Below, in pieces: positions 38,768 to 45,982 of a DNA stretch of 54,579 nucleotides (position 1 is the stretch's first letter; every line of letters starts with the position of its first letter). The position numbers were made by a program, and so were the translations under genes. The stretch is taken from assembly GCA_021785175.1 (NCBI GenBank), contig JAJYGH010000007.1:1-54579 (forward strand). Direction: 5' to 3'. The notes beneath the pieces are model-generated. The model had not been told where the DNA came from and did not search any database. It worked only from the letters and a program-made list of their open reading frames with translations. The stretch comes from Chloroflexota bacterium. GTDB lineage: Bacteria > Chloroflexota > Limnocylindria > Limnocylindrales > CSP1-4.

Positions 38768-38835
38768 GCCGGCGGTGAGGCTCGCCCGCAGGCAAGCCCG
38801 CGATCCACGGCACGTGCCGTCGATGGCCTCTACTC
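38768..38835 (+). promoter_or_regulatory. fluoride riboswitch 7 (crcB RNA motif, variant) of the MFS operon
   Basis: GGCGGTGAGGCTCGCC (38771-38786) and CGATGGCCTCTAC (38821-38833), with ACGGCAC/GTGCCGT as the second stem; GAGGC pairs with GCCTC. -10 TAGACT is at 38758-38763. It departs from consensus at two conserved places: GGTG instead of GATG in the 5' half and CGATGG instead of TGATGG in the 3' half. Downstream CTCGACCTCGAGGAG can fold over the GAGGAG site before GTG 38853, so control is probably translational. Confidence 0.78.
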
Positions 38836-38852
38836 GACCTCGAGGAGAAGCC

Positions 38853-39632
38853 GTGGCACTGCCAGCCCCAAACCCCGAACGCGTGTACCGCGTCGTCCCC
38901 GTGCCGCGAATTGCGGGCTCGTCCCCGCCCGGGTCCACCGCTCGCGCCGTCGGCGTGCCGCGCGGGCACCCGCTCGGAAGCCGGGAGATCGCGCACTTCT
39001 GGTCGGTCGGCGCGGGACAGCTCGACTCGCTCGGCGTGCGCGCCGGGCTGTGGCAGTCATGGGGTTGGTGCGGGCGACACACGCTCGGCTTCCTCGCCGT
39101 GGAGGCCGCCGCCGAGCGTGGCTGGCTGTTCCAGGCCGCCGTCCTGTTCGACGAGCTCATGCAGCACGCGGTTCGGGCGCTCGCCTCGCACTGGCTGTTC
39201 GAGCGGGCAAGGATCGAGGTTGCGCTCGAAGGGTCGGCCTGCCCGGCGTGTGAGGCCGGGCTGACGCGCGAGCAGGAGGCTCGGCAGAACGACGCCGACC
39301 TCGTGGAGGCCGGAGGGAGCCTCGAACCACTGCGCGCGTTCGCCTGCGAGACGCGACCGTGGTGGGACGCGTGGGTCTGCGGAGCGTGTACGGCCTCGGG
39401 CGCGGCGCCCATGTGCCGGCCCCACCTGCTTGCGGCACTGCGGACCGGCGCCGACATCGACCTCCCGGGCCAGCGTGCGCTCGTCGCCGACATCGCAGGT
39501 CACGCCGATGCATTCGCGGCGGCGTTCAGCTGGGGGCGGCAGGGGTCGGAGACGCCGGCCGACCGGGCCGGCCTGATCGGAGTGGCCGGCTGGTGTGGGG
39601 GCTGGGGAGCGATCCGCGAATGGATCGGGTGA
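38853..39632 (+). CDS. DUF6062-like Cys/His protein under a fluoride riboswitch
   Basis: A 259-aa protein with four probable metal sites: WCGRHTLGF, CPACEAGLT, CGACTASG and MCRPHLLAAL. This pattern, with intervening helices (FQAAVLFDELMQHAVRALAS), parallels the C-terminal half of the dynamin-like GTPase at 26292, although the first CxxC is replaced. Start GTG 38853 follows GAGGAG by 5 nt, behind riboswitch 7; the earlier ATGs lie in the aptamer. The MFS gene follows after 28 bp. Zinc binding and partnership with the transporter are inference. Confidence 0.83.
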   Translation: MALPAPNPERVYRVVPVPRIAGSSPPGSTARAVGVPRGHPLGSREIAHFWSVGAGQLDSLGVRAGLWQSWGWCGRHTLGFLAVEAAAERGWLFQAAVLFDELMQHAVRALASHWLFERARIEVALEGSACPACEAGLTREQEARQNDADLVEAGGSLEPLRAFACETRPWWDAWVCGACTASGAAPMCRPHLLAALRTGADIDLPGQRALVADIAGHADAFAAAFSWGRQGSETPADRAGLIGVAGWCGGWGAIREWIG

Positions 39633-39660
39633 CGAAGGCGCGGCAGCGGGCGGTGCGAGC

Positions 39661-40881
39661 ATGAGCGTGCGGGAGAGGGTGGCTGGGCAGGGAACGGCGA
39701 GGCGCGTCGGTCCCTCGCCGGCGTTCCGGTTCGTGATCGTCATCGGGATCGTGAGCCTGTTCGCCGACATGACCTACGAGGGGGCGCGGAGCATCACGGG
39801 CCCGTACCTCGCCGTCCTGGGGGCGAGCGCGACCGTCGTCGGCGTCGTGGCCGGCGGGGGAGAGTTCCTGGGCTACGCGCTGCGGATCGTCTCGGGTCGC
39901 CTGAGCGACCGGACCGGCGCGTACTGGCCCGTCGCACTCATCGGGTACGTCGTGCAGATGGCCGCGGTCCCGGCGCTCGCCCTCGCGGGCAGCTGGGAGA
40001 TGGCCGCGTTCCTCATCGTGCTCGAGCGGATCGGCAAGGCGCTCCGCAACCCGCCACGCGACGCGATGCTCGCGCATGCCTCGACGGAGATCGGGCGCGG
40101 CTGGGCCTTCGGCGTGCACGAGGCGCTGGACCAGTCGGGCGCGATGATCGGACCGCTGGTCGCCGCGCTGGTGCTCGCGCTCCGTGGGCAGTACCCCGCC
40201 GCGTTCGCAGTGCTCCTGATCCCGGCGCTGCTGACGCTCGGGCTGCTGCTCGTGGCGCGGATCACGTACCCGGACCCGGGCACCATCGCGGCGAAGCCGG
40301 CCGACGTCCGCGCGTCCGGGCTCCCGCACGAGGCCATCGTCTATCTCGCAGCCGTCATGCTCGTCGCCGCCGGGTTCGCCGACTTCTCGCTGATGGCGTT
40401 CCACTTCCAGCAGGCGCACATCGTGCCGCCCGACTGGGTGCCGGTCTTCTACGCGGTTGCGATGGGAGTCAGCGGCCTCGGGTCGCTCGCCTGGGGACGT
40501 CTGTTCGACCGGCTCGGGCTCGTCGTACTCGTTCCACTCACGCTGATCACCGCGCTGTTCGCGCCGCTCGTGTTCCTCGGCGCCGCCGGCGCCGCGTTCG
40601 TCGGCACGCTGCTGTGGGGCGTGGGGATGGGCGTCCACGAGTCGATCATGGCGGCCGCCGTCGCGAACATGGTGCCGGCCCGCCGGATCGCCTCCGCGTA
40701 CGGGCTGTTCAACCTGCTCTACGGCGTCGCCTGGTTCGCCGGCAGCGCCGTGATGGGCGTCCTGTATGACGTGTCGATCCCCGCGCTCGTCGGGTTCTCC
40801 GTCATCGCCGAGCTGCTCGCGATCCCACTGATCGTGGCAGTGCACCGAAGCGGCGGAGGCGCGCGGACCGCGAGCGTCTGA
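39661..40881 (+). CDS. MFS transporter in a fluoride-riboswitch operon
   Basis: A 406-aa major facilitator with twelve hydrophobic segments. Motif A-like YALRIVSGRLSDRTGAYWP in loop 2-3 and GSLAWGRLFDRLGLVVLVPL in loop 8-9 are clear, as is DMTYEGARSITGPYLAVLGA in helix 1. It belongs to the drug/solute exporter side of the superfamily; the substrate is not readable. Being the transporter of a riboswitch-7 unit in an island with no CrcB/Fluc or CLC-F visible, it is the best local candidate for anion or toxic-metabolite export (inference). The RBS is weak. A copy of its 3' end occurs at 30341. Confidence 0.88.
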   Translation: MSVRERVAGQGTARRVGPSPAFRFVIVIGIVSLFADMTYEGARSITGPYLAVLGASATVVGVVAGGGEFLGYALRIVSGRLSDRTGAYWPVALIGYVVQMAAVPALALAGSWEMAAFLIVLERIGKALRNPPRDAMLAHASTEIGRGWAFGVHEALDQSGAMIGPLVAALVLALRGQYPAAFAVLLIPALLTLGLLLVARITYPDPGTIAAKPADVRASGLPHEAIVYLAAVMLVAAGFADFSLMAFHFQQAHIVPPDWVPVFYAVAMGVSGLGSLAWGRLFDRLGLVVLVPLTLITALFAPLVFLGAAGAAFVGTLLWGVGMGVHESIMAAAVANMVPARRIASAYGLFNLLYGVAWFAGSAVMGVLYDVSIPALVGFSVIAELLAIPLIVAVHRSGGGARTASV

Positions 40882-40937
40882 AGTGCTCGACCGAATGCGT
40901 GGGCGCTGGAGCGAGGGCTCTCCGGCGTCCTCGCCTC

Positions 40938-41003
40938 ACGCCGACGGGCGCGCCCTCATCGAGGACGTTCCCAGGGTGGGCAGGACACCCCTTGGCGCGC
41001 GTT
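40938..41003 (+). pseudogene. moxR fragment downstream of the MFS gene
   Basis: Encodes HADGRALIEDVPRVGRTPLG, matching LADGHALIEDVPGVGKTLLA around the Walker A of the intact moxR (31029); the first ~36 bp are almost identical to 31161-31200. The P-loop Lys is Arg and the frame decays at once. It lies 57 bp after the MFS stop. The remaining 41004-41084 has nothing recognisable. Confidence 0.8.
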
Positions 41004-41084
41004 CCCATGACGGGCCAGGGGAAGGGTTTGCCGTCCGCCGGGCGTCCAGGGCGACCCGCGCTGACCGCCACGACGGTCCTCGTT

Positions 41085-42809
41085 TCAGCGCCCGAGGGCG
41101 CGGTTCAGCGAGCGGGCGGGTGCCGAGAGCGCGCGCAGCGCGGTCCCGGAGAGGCTCCCGACGTGCAGGCGTGCGAGCGCCAGCGCGAGGCCGACCAGGT
41201 CGATCCGTGAGGGCACGGCGACGTACCGCATCTCCCACCGCGGCGCGAACTTGTCCTTGAAGAAGGCGAGGCCCTCGCAGTCGTAGAAGGGACGGACGAG
41301 CCGGGCGGTCGCGGCGAGAGCCCGCTCCTCGACCCGCTCGCCGTTCGCGTCGAGACCGTTGAGCGGGGCGAGCCCGAGCGACAGCGTCGATGCGCCCTCG
41401 TCGCGGAACCGTTCGGCTGCCGCCGCCAGGCACGATTCGACCGCTCCCGGGATGCCGCCCGGCCGCCGCCGGATGAGGTCGACCACGAAGCCGCCGTCGG
41501 AACCGGTCGAACGGAACGACACGAACGCGACGGGGCAGCCCTCCGCGTCGAGGGCGACCGCGACGGGGTTCCTCCGCAGGTCGTTCAGCGAGAACCTGCT
41601 GATCGTGAAGCGCATCTCCGTCGGCCCCGACTCCGCGCGCCACGCCGTGTCGACCGCCGCGAGCCCGCCGGCCAGTGAGTCCGCGCTCTCGTCGAGCCCG
41701 TGCCGGTACCACGCGACCGACAGACCGCCGCGCGCCGCGCGCGTGATCGTGTGGCGCAGGTTGGCTCGCCGGGATCCCGCGAGCCCGAACCCGGGCAGGT
41801 CGATGATCGCCTCGCGACCGATCGGCGTCGCCTGCAGTCCGAGCGTCCTCAGCCGGGCGGCGCTCTCCTCCGAGGCCTGGTAGACGACGGGAACCCAGTC
41901 GTGCCGGCGGCAGGCATCGACGAACGACGCGAATGCGGGCCACCGATGCTCCGCCGGGCCGACCGGATCGCCGACCACGACCGCCATCCGGCCGTCGCGG
42001 CCGTATGCGATGAAGGCCTCCAGCCCGTCCGGGCAGAACCACCGCTTGTCGTCCCCGACCTGGAACGGGAGCAACGCGCCGCGCCCGTGCCGGCGCGCGA
42101 GCTCCTTCACCCGTTCGCGGACCGCCGGTGTCGGCGCGTCGTCCCCGGCGGGACGCAGCACCGCGAGCAGGGCAAGGAGCAGGGCCAGACGCGACACGAC
42201 GGCGAGCCCGAGGATCAGCGCCGTCCGGGGCCCCGATGGCGGCTCCGTGAGGTCGCCGAAGGCGAGCCAGCTGCTGACCGCGCCCGCGAGGTCCGGCAGG
42301 TCCGCCGTGAAGCCATCGGTGGCGTCCCGCACGATGAGCAGCACGGTCTCGAGCGCGGCCGCGACGGCACCCGCGATCAACAGCCCCCACGCGGTCCAGC
42401 CCCACGTGCGTGCCGACCGCACCTCGTAGTGCGCGCGGTCCAGCGTCAGGAGCGCGAGGCCGACCGCGGCGACGACCCCGCCCGCGGTATGCCCGAGGCC
42501 GAGCAACTGGACCGGGATGCCGGCGGCGAACACGAGGATCGCGAGCCACCACGCCAGCCGCTTTCCCCGGTACAGCCCAAGCGCGAGCGCGACGAGGCCG
42601 GCGGCACTCAGCGTCGCCGCGAGCGGGTCGACGGGGGTGACGTCGAACGGGAGAAGCTGGGCCAGGCCCGCCACGCTGGCCCGGCCGAACGCGAACGCGT
42701 CGGAGATCGCGACGAACGCCCCGAGGACGAGGAACGCGCGCGGCAGGAGCCGGGCGAGCCGGCCGGCGGTGGGTCGATCCATCGGTCGGGGCAGACGGGC
42801 GAGCGTCAC
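41085..42809 (-). CDS. MprF-like protein with DUF2156 acyltransferase domain
   Basis: A 574-aa membrane protein. About six helices in residues 1-230 (RAFLVLGAFVAISDAFAFGR onward) precede a cytoplasmic DUF2156 domain: KRWFCPDGLEAFIAYGRDGR, VVVGDPVGP, and FKDKFAPRWEMRYVAVPSRI. In MprF this domain transfers Lys or Ala from tRNA to phosphatidylglycerol, lowering the negative charge of the membrane. The membrane part is shorter than full MprF (no complete flippase), so the product may be made but not flipped by this protein alone. GTG 42809 is assumed; ATG 42782 is possible. Confidence 0.85.
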   Translation of the reverse strand: MTLARLPRPMDRPTAGRLARLLPRAFLVLGAFVAISDAFAFGRASVAGLAQLLPFDVTPVDPLAATLSAAGLVALALGLYRGKRLAWWLAILVFAAGIPVQLLGLGHTAGGVVAAVGLALLTLDRAHYEVRSARTWGWTAWGLLIAGAVAAALETVLLIVRDATDGFTADLPDLAGAVSSWLAFGDLTEPPSGPRTALILGLAVVSRLALLLALLAVLRPAGDDAPTPAVRERVKELARRHGRGALLPFQVGDDKRWFCPDGLEAFIAYGRDGRMAVVVGDPVGPAEHRWPAFASFVDACRRHDWVPVVYQASEESAARLRTLGLQATPIGREAIIDLPGFGLAGSRRANLRHTITRAARGGLSVAWYRHGLDESADSLAGGLAAVDTAWRAESGPTEMRFTISRFSLNDLRRNPVAVALDAEGCPVAFVSFRSTGSDGGFVVDLIRRRPGGIPGAVESCLAAAAERFRDEGASTLSLGLAPLNGLDANGERVEERALAATARLVRPFYDCEGLAFFKDKFAPRWEMRYVAVPSRIDLVGLALALARLHVGSLSGTALRALSAPARSLNRALGR

Positions 42810-42866
42810 GGCGTCGCCCCGGTCGGGGCCGTCATCTCGGTGCTCCTGCCGCCGGTGCCCCTGCCG

Positions 42867-44525
42867 TCATTGCAGGACTCCCGTCCGGACCTCTCGGGCG
42901 GACACCGCCTCGAGCGCAGGGATGACCTCGAGCCGGACACCTTTCCACGCGTGCCCGTACTGGTTCCACAGGAAGTCGGCCGGGTAGCCCTCGCGCTTCA
43001 GCACGTTTGCGAACGCGGCGGCCTGCTGTCCGAAGACCCCGACGTCCGGCTGGTCCGCCAGGACCACGAAGAGCTGGCGGCGGACGGAGGGAGCCAGCTG
43101 CGTCGCGGTGTCCATCGGGGAGTTCGCGGCGACGACGGAGGGAACGTGCCCCCACGGCTCCCAGGCGTTGACGGTCTCTCCGCTCACGAGCCCGGCGACG
43201 AAGTACCCCGCGAAGATGACGGCCTGGTGGAACACGGTCGGATGGCGCAGGAGGAGGTTGGCGGCGCAGAACCCGCCCTGCGAGAACCCCGCGATCGTCC
43301 GGGCGTCGGCGCTCGCGATCGTTCGGTAGTGCGCGTCGACGTAGTCGACGACGGTCTTCGAGACGTATGTGTCGGCGTGCTCGCGACCATCGTACGAGTT
43401 TGCGCACTCGCTGTTCGGGAACGGACCGCCGGCGAGGTCGACGAACGCGACGATGGTCGGCGGGATCGTCCCCTGCGCGATGGCCTGGTCGAGGAGGGCC
43501 TGGACGTGGATCCCGAGCGCCCAATGGGAGAGGTCCCATGGGACGGTGTAGACGACGGGGTACCGCTGCGTGGCGCTGTCGTAACCGGGCGGCAGGTAGA
43601 GCCACACGGGGGTGCGTGTCACGCGCGTGCCGGTCCACGGGGCCGGCAGCGTGAACTCGACGACGCGTCCCTGGCCGGACGGCGGATGGGCCGCCCACGG
43701 GCGCGCGTTCGAGACGGCGTTCGCGGTGATCGCGGCCGGCGGGGCAGTCGCGACCGGTGCCCCGGCCGTGCCGGATCCGGCCGATGTCCCGGTGCCGGTC
43801 TCCGCTCCGCCGGACCCGGCCGCGCCGTCGCCCCCCACGAGCGGCGGGGCGGCCGCGAAACCGCCTCCGGTCATGGCGACGTCCGGCGTGTAGTTGATCA
43901 TGTCGGCGAACGTCGGCAGCGAGGCGACGACGAGCGCCAGGAGCGCGATCGGGACGATCGCGAGGACGACGTGCCGGCGGGTCGGGCGTGGATGGTCGCG
44001 CCGGACGGCGACCTCCACGACGAGAAGCCAGCCGGCCAGCAGCCAGCGGCGCATCTCGCGCGCAAGGGTCGCCATCGACCACCCGGTCGCGAGGCCGGCC
44101 GCGAGGAGCGCGACGAGCGTCGCGGCCCAGCCTCCGGGACGGAAGCCCGTCGTGCCGTGCACGGCGAGCGCGGCGGACGTCTCCGCGAGGAACGTCGGCC
44201 CGAAGAGGAGACCGAGCGCGACGAACGCCATCGCGATGGGGATCGCGCGCATGCCGCTCGTGGCCGCGCTGGCCATGGCCGCCAGCGCGGCCACGGTCAG
44301 GGCCATGATGAGGGTCGCGCGGTCCGGGTCGAAGCCCATGACCTGGAGCGCGGCATTCCCCGCGCCGAGGGCCCCGCTTGCGTTCACCGCGAGGATCGTC
44401 AGGAGGCCCGCGGCAACAGCCAGCGCCGCATGCGTGACGCGCGGGCGCAGCCGTACCGCGCGGCGGCTCGAGCCCGCGAGCCCTGGCGGTGCCGGTGCCG
44501 GCCATTGCCCCCGGTGCGCTGTCAT
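42867..44525 (-). CDS. membrane-anchored alpha/beta-hydrolase (esterase D/mycolyltransferase-like)
   Basis: A 552-aa protein. Four or five N-terminal helices are followed by a Gly/Ala/Pro-rich linker and an extracytoplasmic hydrolase of the putative-esterase family: TPVWLYLPPGYDSATQRYPV, YVDAHYRTIASADARTIAGF, nucleophile elbow GFSQGG (Ser), and His in WNQYGHAWKG near the end. Substrate unknown; cell-envelope lipids or sugar esters are likely. ATG 44525 has GGAG 17 nt and GAGA 7 nt upstream; earlier in-frame ATGs (44597, 44549) would add a polar leader. It lies 57 bp before the MprF-like gene on the same strand. Confidence 0.85.
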   Translation of the reverse strand: MTAHRGQWPAPAPPGLAGSSRRAVRLRPRVTHAALAVAAGLLTILAVNASGALGAGNAALQVMGFDPDRATLIMALTVAALAAMASAATSGMRAIPIAMAFVALGLLFGPTFLAETSAALAVHGTTGFRPGGWAATLVALLAAGLATGWSMATLAREMRRWLLAGWLLVVEVAVRRDHPRPTRRHVVLAIVPIALLALVVASLPTFADMINYTPDVAMTGGGFAAAPPLVGGDGAAGSGGAETGTGTSAGSGTAGAPVATAPPAAITANAVSNARPWAAHPPSGQGRVVEFTLPAPWTGTRVTRTPVWLYLPPGYDSATQRYPVVYTVPWDLSHWALGIHVQALLDQAIAQGTIPPTIVAFVDLAGGPFPNSECANSYDGREHADTYVSKTVVDYVDAHYRTIASADARTIAGFSQGGFCAANLLLRHPTVFHQAVIFAGYFVAGLVSGETVNAWEPWGHVPSVVAANSPMDTATQLAPSVRRQLFVVLADQPDVGVFGQQAAAFANVLKREGYPADFLWNQYGHAWKGVRLEVIPALEAVSAREVRTGVLQ

Positions 44526-44874
44526 GGGGTCTCGTGGATCTCCGAACATCGGTGGATCGGTGCCGCGTCGGTATTCAACGGTAGGGTCCCCGGCCACGCA
44601 ACCAACATCGCGTTACGTTTCATTCACCGCGGCCGGGGTGGCTCCCGCCGGCCAGGACGCGCGCTGCGCCGGCGGCCCTTTCGCCGCCACCTCCCGCCTC
44701 CTCCGTCCGGAGCTGGCCCCATCGACCCGACCCGACCCGATTCGTCGACGGCGCGATGCCCGCGATGTCACCGTGTCCCAATCTTCACCGGGGCCGGGGT
44801 TCCGCCTGAACACGCGGGGGGCACGATGAGCCTGACCGATGAGCCCGACATGGGTGGTCGAAGGAGCAACCGAC
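44526..44874. other. divergent intergenic region
   Basis: A 349-bp gap between the esterase start (minus) and the small gene at 44875. It contains a short CGACC microsatellite near 44716-44740 and the RBS AAGGAG (44861-44866) of the next gene. No promoter hexamers, aptamer or gene could be supported. Confidence 0.5.
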
Positions 44875-45093
44875 GTGCCGAACCTGGAAGAGGCGTTCGG
44901 TGAACTGGAGCGGACGAGCCGCTCGGCGATGCTGCGCCGGCGGCTGGCGCGGCCCGAAAGCGAGGCCTGGCGCCAGGCCGACGAGTTCGTTCACGAGGTG
45001 AGCGCGCTGATGGGCGAGCTCGCGAGGCTGATCGACCGGCAGCAGGGCACGCGCGTGCTGCAGCCGGTGCGCGTGAGGACGCGGACGCGCTAG
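44875..45093 (+). CDS. hypothetical helical protein, 72 aa
   Basis: From GTG 44875 (AAGGAG 8 nt upstream) it reads MPNLEEAFGELERTSRSAML, then AWRQADEFVHEVSALMGELA. It is charged and helical throughout, probably a coiled coil or helical hairpin, with a basic tail (RVLQPVRVRTRTR). I do not recognise it. A longer frame from ATG 44839 is possible, but the RBS favours 44875. The lipoprotein gene follows after 68 bp. Confidence 0.75.
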   Translation: MPNLEEAFGELERTSRSAMLRRRLARPESEAWRQADEFVHEVSALMGELARLIDRQQGTRVLQPVRVRTRTR

Positions 45094-45161
45094 ACCGCGC
45101 GGACCGCGTCCCGGGTCGCCGGGGCCGCACGGCGCCGTCGACCAACTCCGCGGAGGCTGAC

Positions 45162-45788
45162 ATGACTCGCTCGTCCCACGGGTCACGACGGCAGCTCGGA
45201 TACGCAGGTGCCGTCCTCGTTGCGGCCTTCGCGCTGGCCGGGTGTTCCGCAACCGGCGGGCAGGCGACCCCGTCGCCACCCACCTCGTCGACGAGCGCCG
45301 CACCCAGCCCGGCCGTGGCCGCCTCGTCGACAGCTGGCTCGTCGACTGTGCCTCGGGTGTCGTCCGGTACGGGTTCCACCGGCATCGTCACCGTCGGGGC
45401 CGCCGTCGCGAACGGGCTCGGACCGTTCCTGACAGGCGCCGGCGGCCACACCCTGTACATCCTCACGACGGACGCACCGAACCAGTCGACCTGCGCCGCC
45501 GCGTGTGCCGCGATCTGGCCGCCCTTCACGGTCAGCCCCGGCGCGACGCCGACAGCGGGCAGTGGGGTCTCGGGGAAACTCGGGACGATGAAGCGCTCGG
45601 ACGGGAGCACGCAGGTCACGTACGACGGCAGGCCGCTCTACTACTACTCGCACGACACGGCCGCCGGGCAGACCAACGGCCAGGGGTTCGCGGGCGTCTG
45701 GTACGTCGCGCTGGCGTCGGGCCATGCCAGGTCGGCCGGATCGTCGGCTTCGTCGGCGGCCCCCGCCTCCTCTTCAAGCGGCTACTGA
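45162..45788 (+). CDS. COG4315-type lipoprotein
   Basis: A 208-aa lipoprotein. The signal ends in lipobox LAGC (Cys29). A Ser/Thr/Pro-rich linker leads to two copies of the COG4315 unit: GGHTLYILTTDAPNQSTCAA (with CAAACAAIWPPF) and YDGRPLYYYSHDTAAGQTNG followed by GFAGVWYVAL. Proteins of this family are secreted or membrane-tethered and of uncertain function. ATG 45162 has GGAGG 6 nt upstream. The C-terminal Ser/Ala tail is low complexity. Confidence 0.92.
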   Translation: MTRSSHGSRRQLGYAGAVLVAAFALAGCSATGGQATPSPPTSSTSAAPSPAVAASSTAGSSTVPRVSSGTGSTGIVTVGAAVANGLGPFLTGAGGHTLYILTTDAPNQSTCAAACAAIWPPFTVSPGATPTAGSGVSGKLGTMKRSDGSTQVTYDGRPLYYYSHDTAAGQTNGQGFAGVWYVALASGHARSAGSSASSAAPASSSSGY

Positions 45789-45982
45789 TCGGCCCGAGCC
45801 GCCGGTGAAGGTGGCTCGGGGATCCGGAGGCGCTGACCGGCGTCGAGTCGATCCTCGAGCGTCGTCGCGGCGTCGTCGATGCCGTCCGACACGCGCTCGT
45901 CGAACCGGGCCGCCAGCGACCCGGACGCCAGCTCGGTTCCCGGACGCCCGAACGGGCCCGGGTCAGTCGAGTCAGGCCCGGG
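45789..45982. repeat. intergenic region with a 16-bp direct repeat
   Basis: GGCCCGGGTCAGTCGA occurs at 45955-45970 and 45975-45990 (20-bp period); the second copy covers the stop of the metallo-hydrolase gene. On the minus strand the frame stays open past that stop to 45782 and looks protein-like (ELASGSLAARFDERVSDGID then DAATTLEDRLDAGQRLRIPE), but it has no start codon. Confidence 0.6.

Noticed and set aside
41700-44903. 1067-codon plus-strand ORF and similarly long antisense ORFs elsewhere (e.g. 36545-39493, 47443-50508)
   Set aside because: They mirror well-supported genes on the other strand and have Arg/Gly/Pro-rich composition typical of GC-rich shadow frames.
45111-45161. Further fluoride aptamers before the lipoprotein, sigma, polA or beta-CASP genes
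   Set aside because: Checked by eye on both strands; the paired GATG and TGATGG-type halves are absent outside 14.2-38.9 kb.
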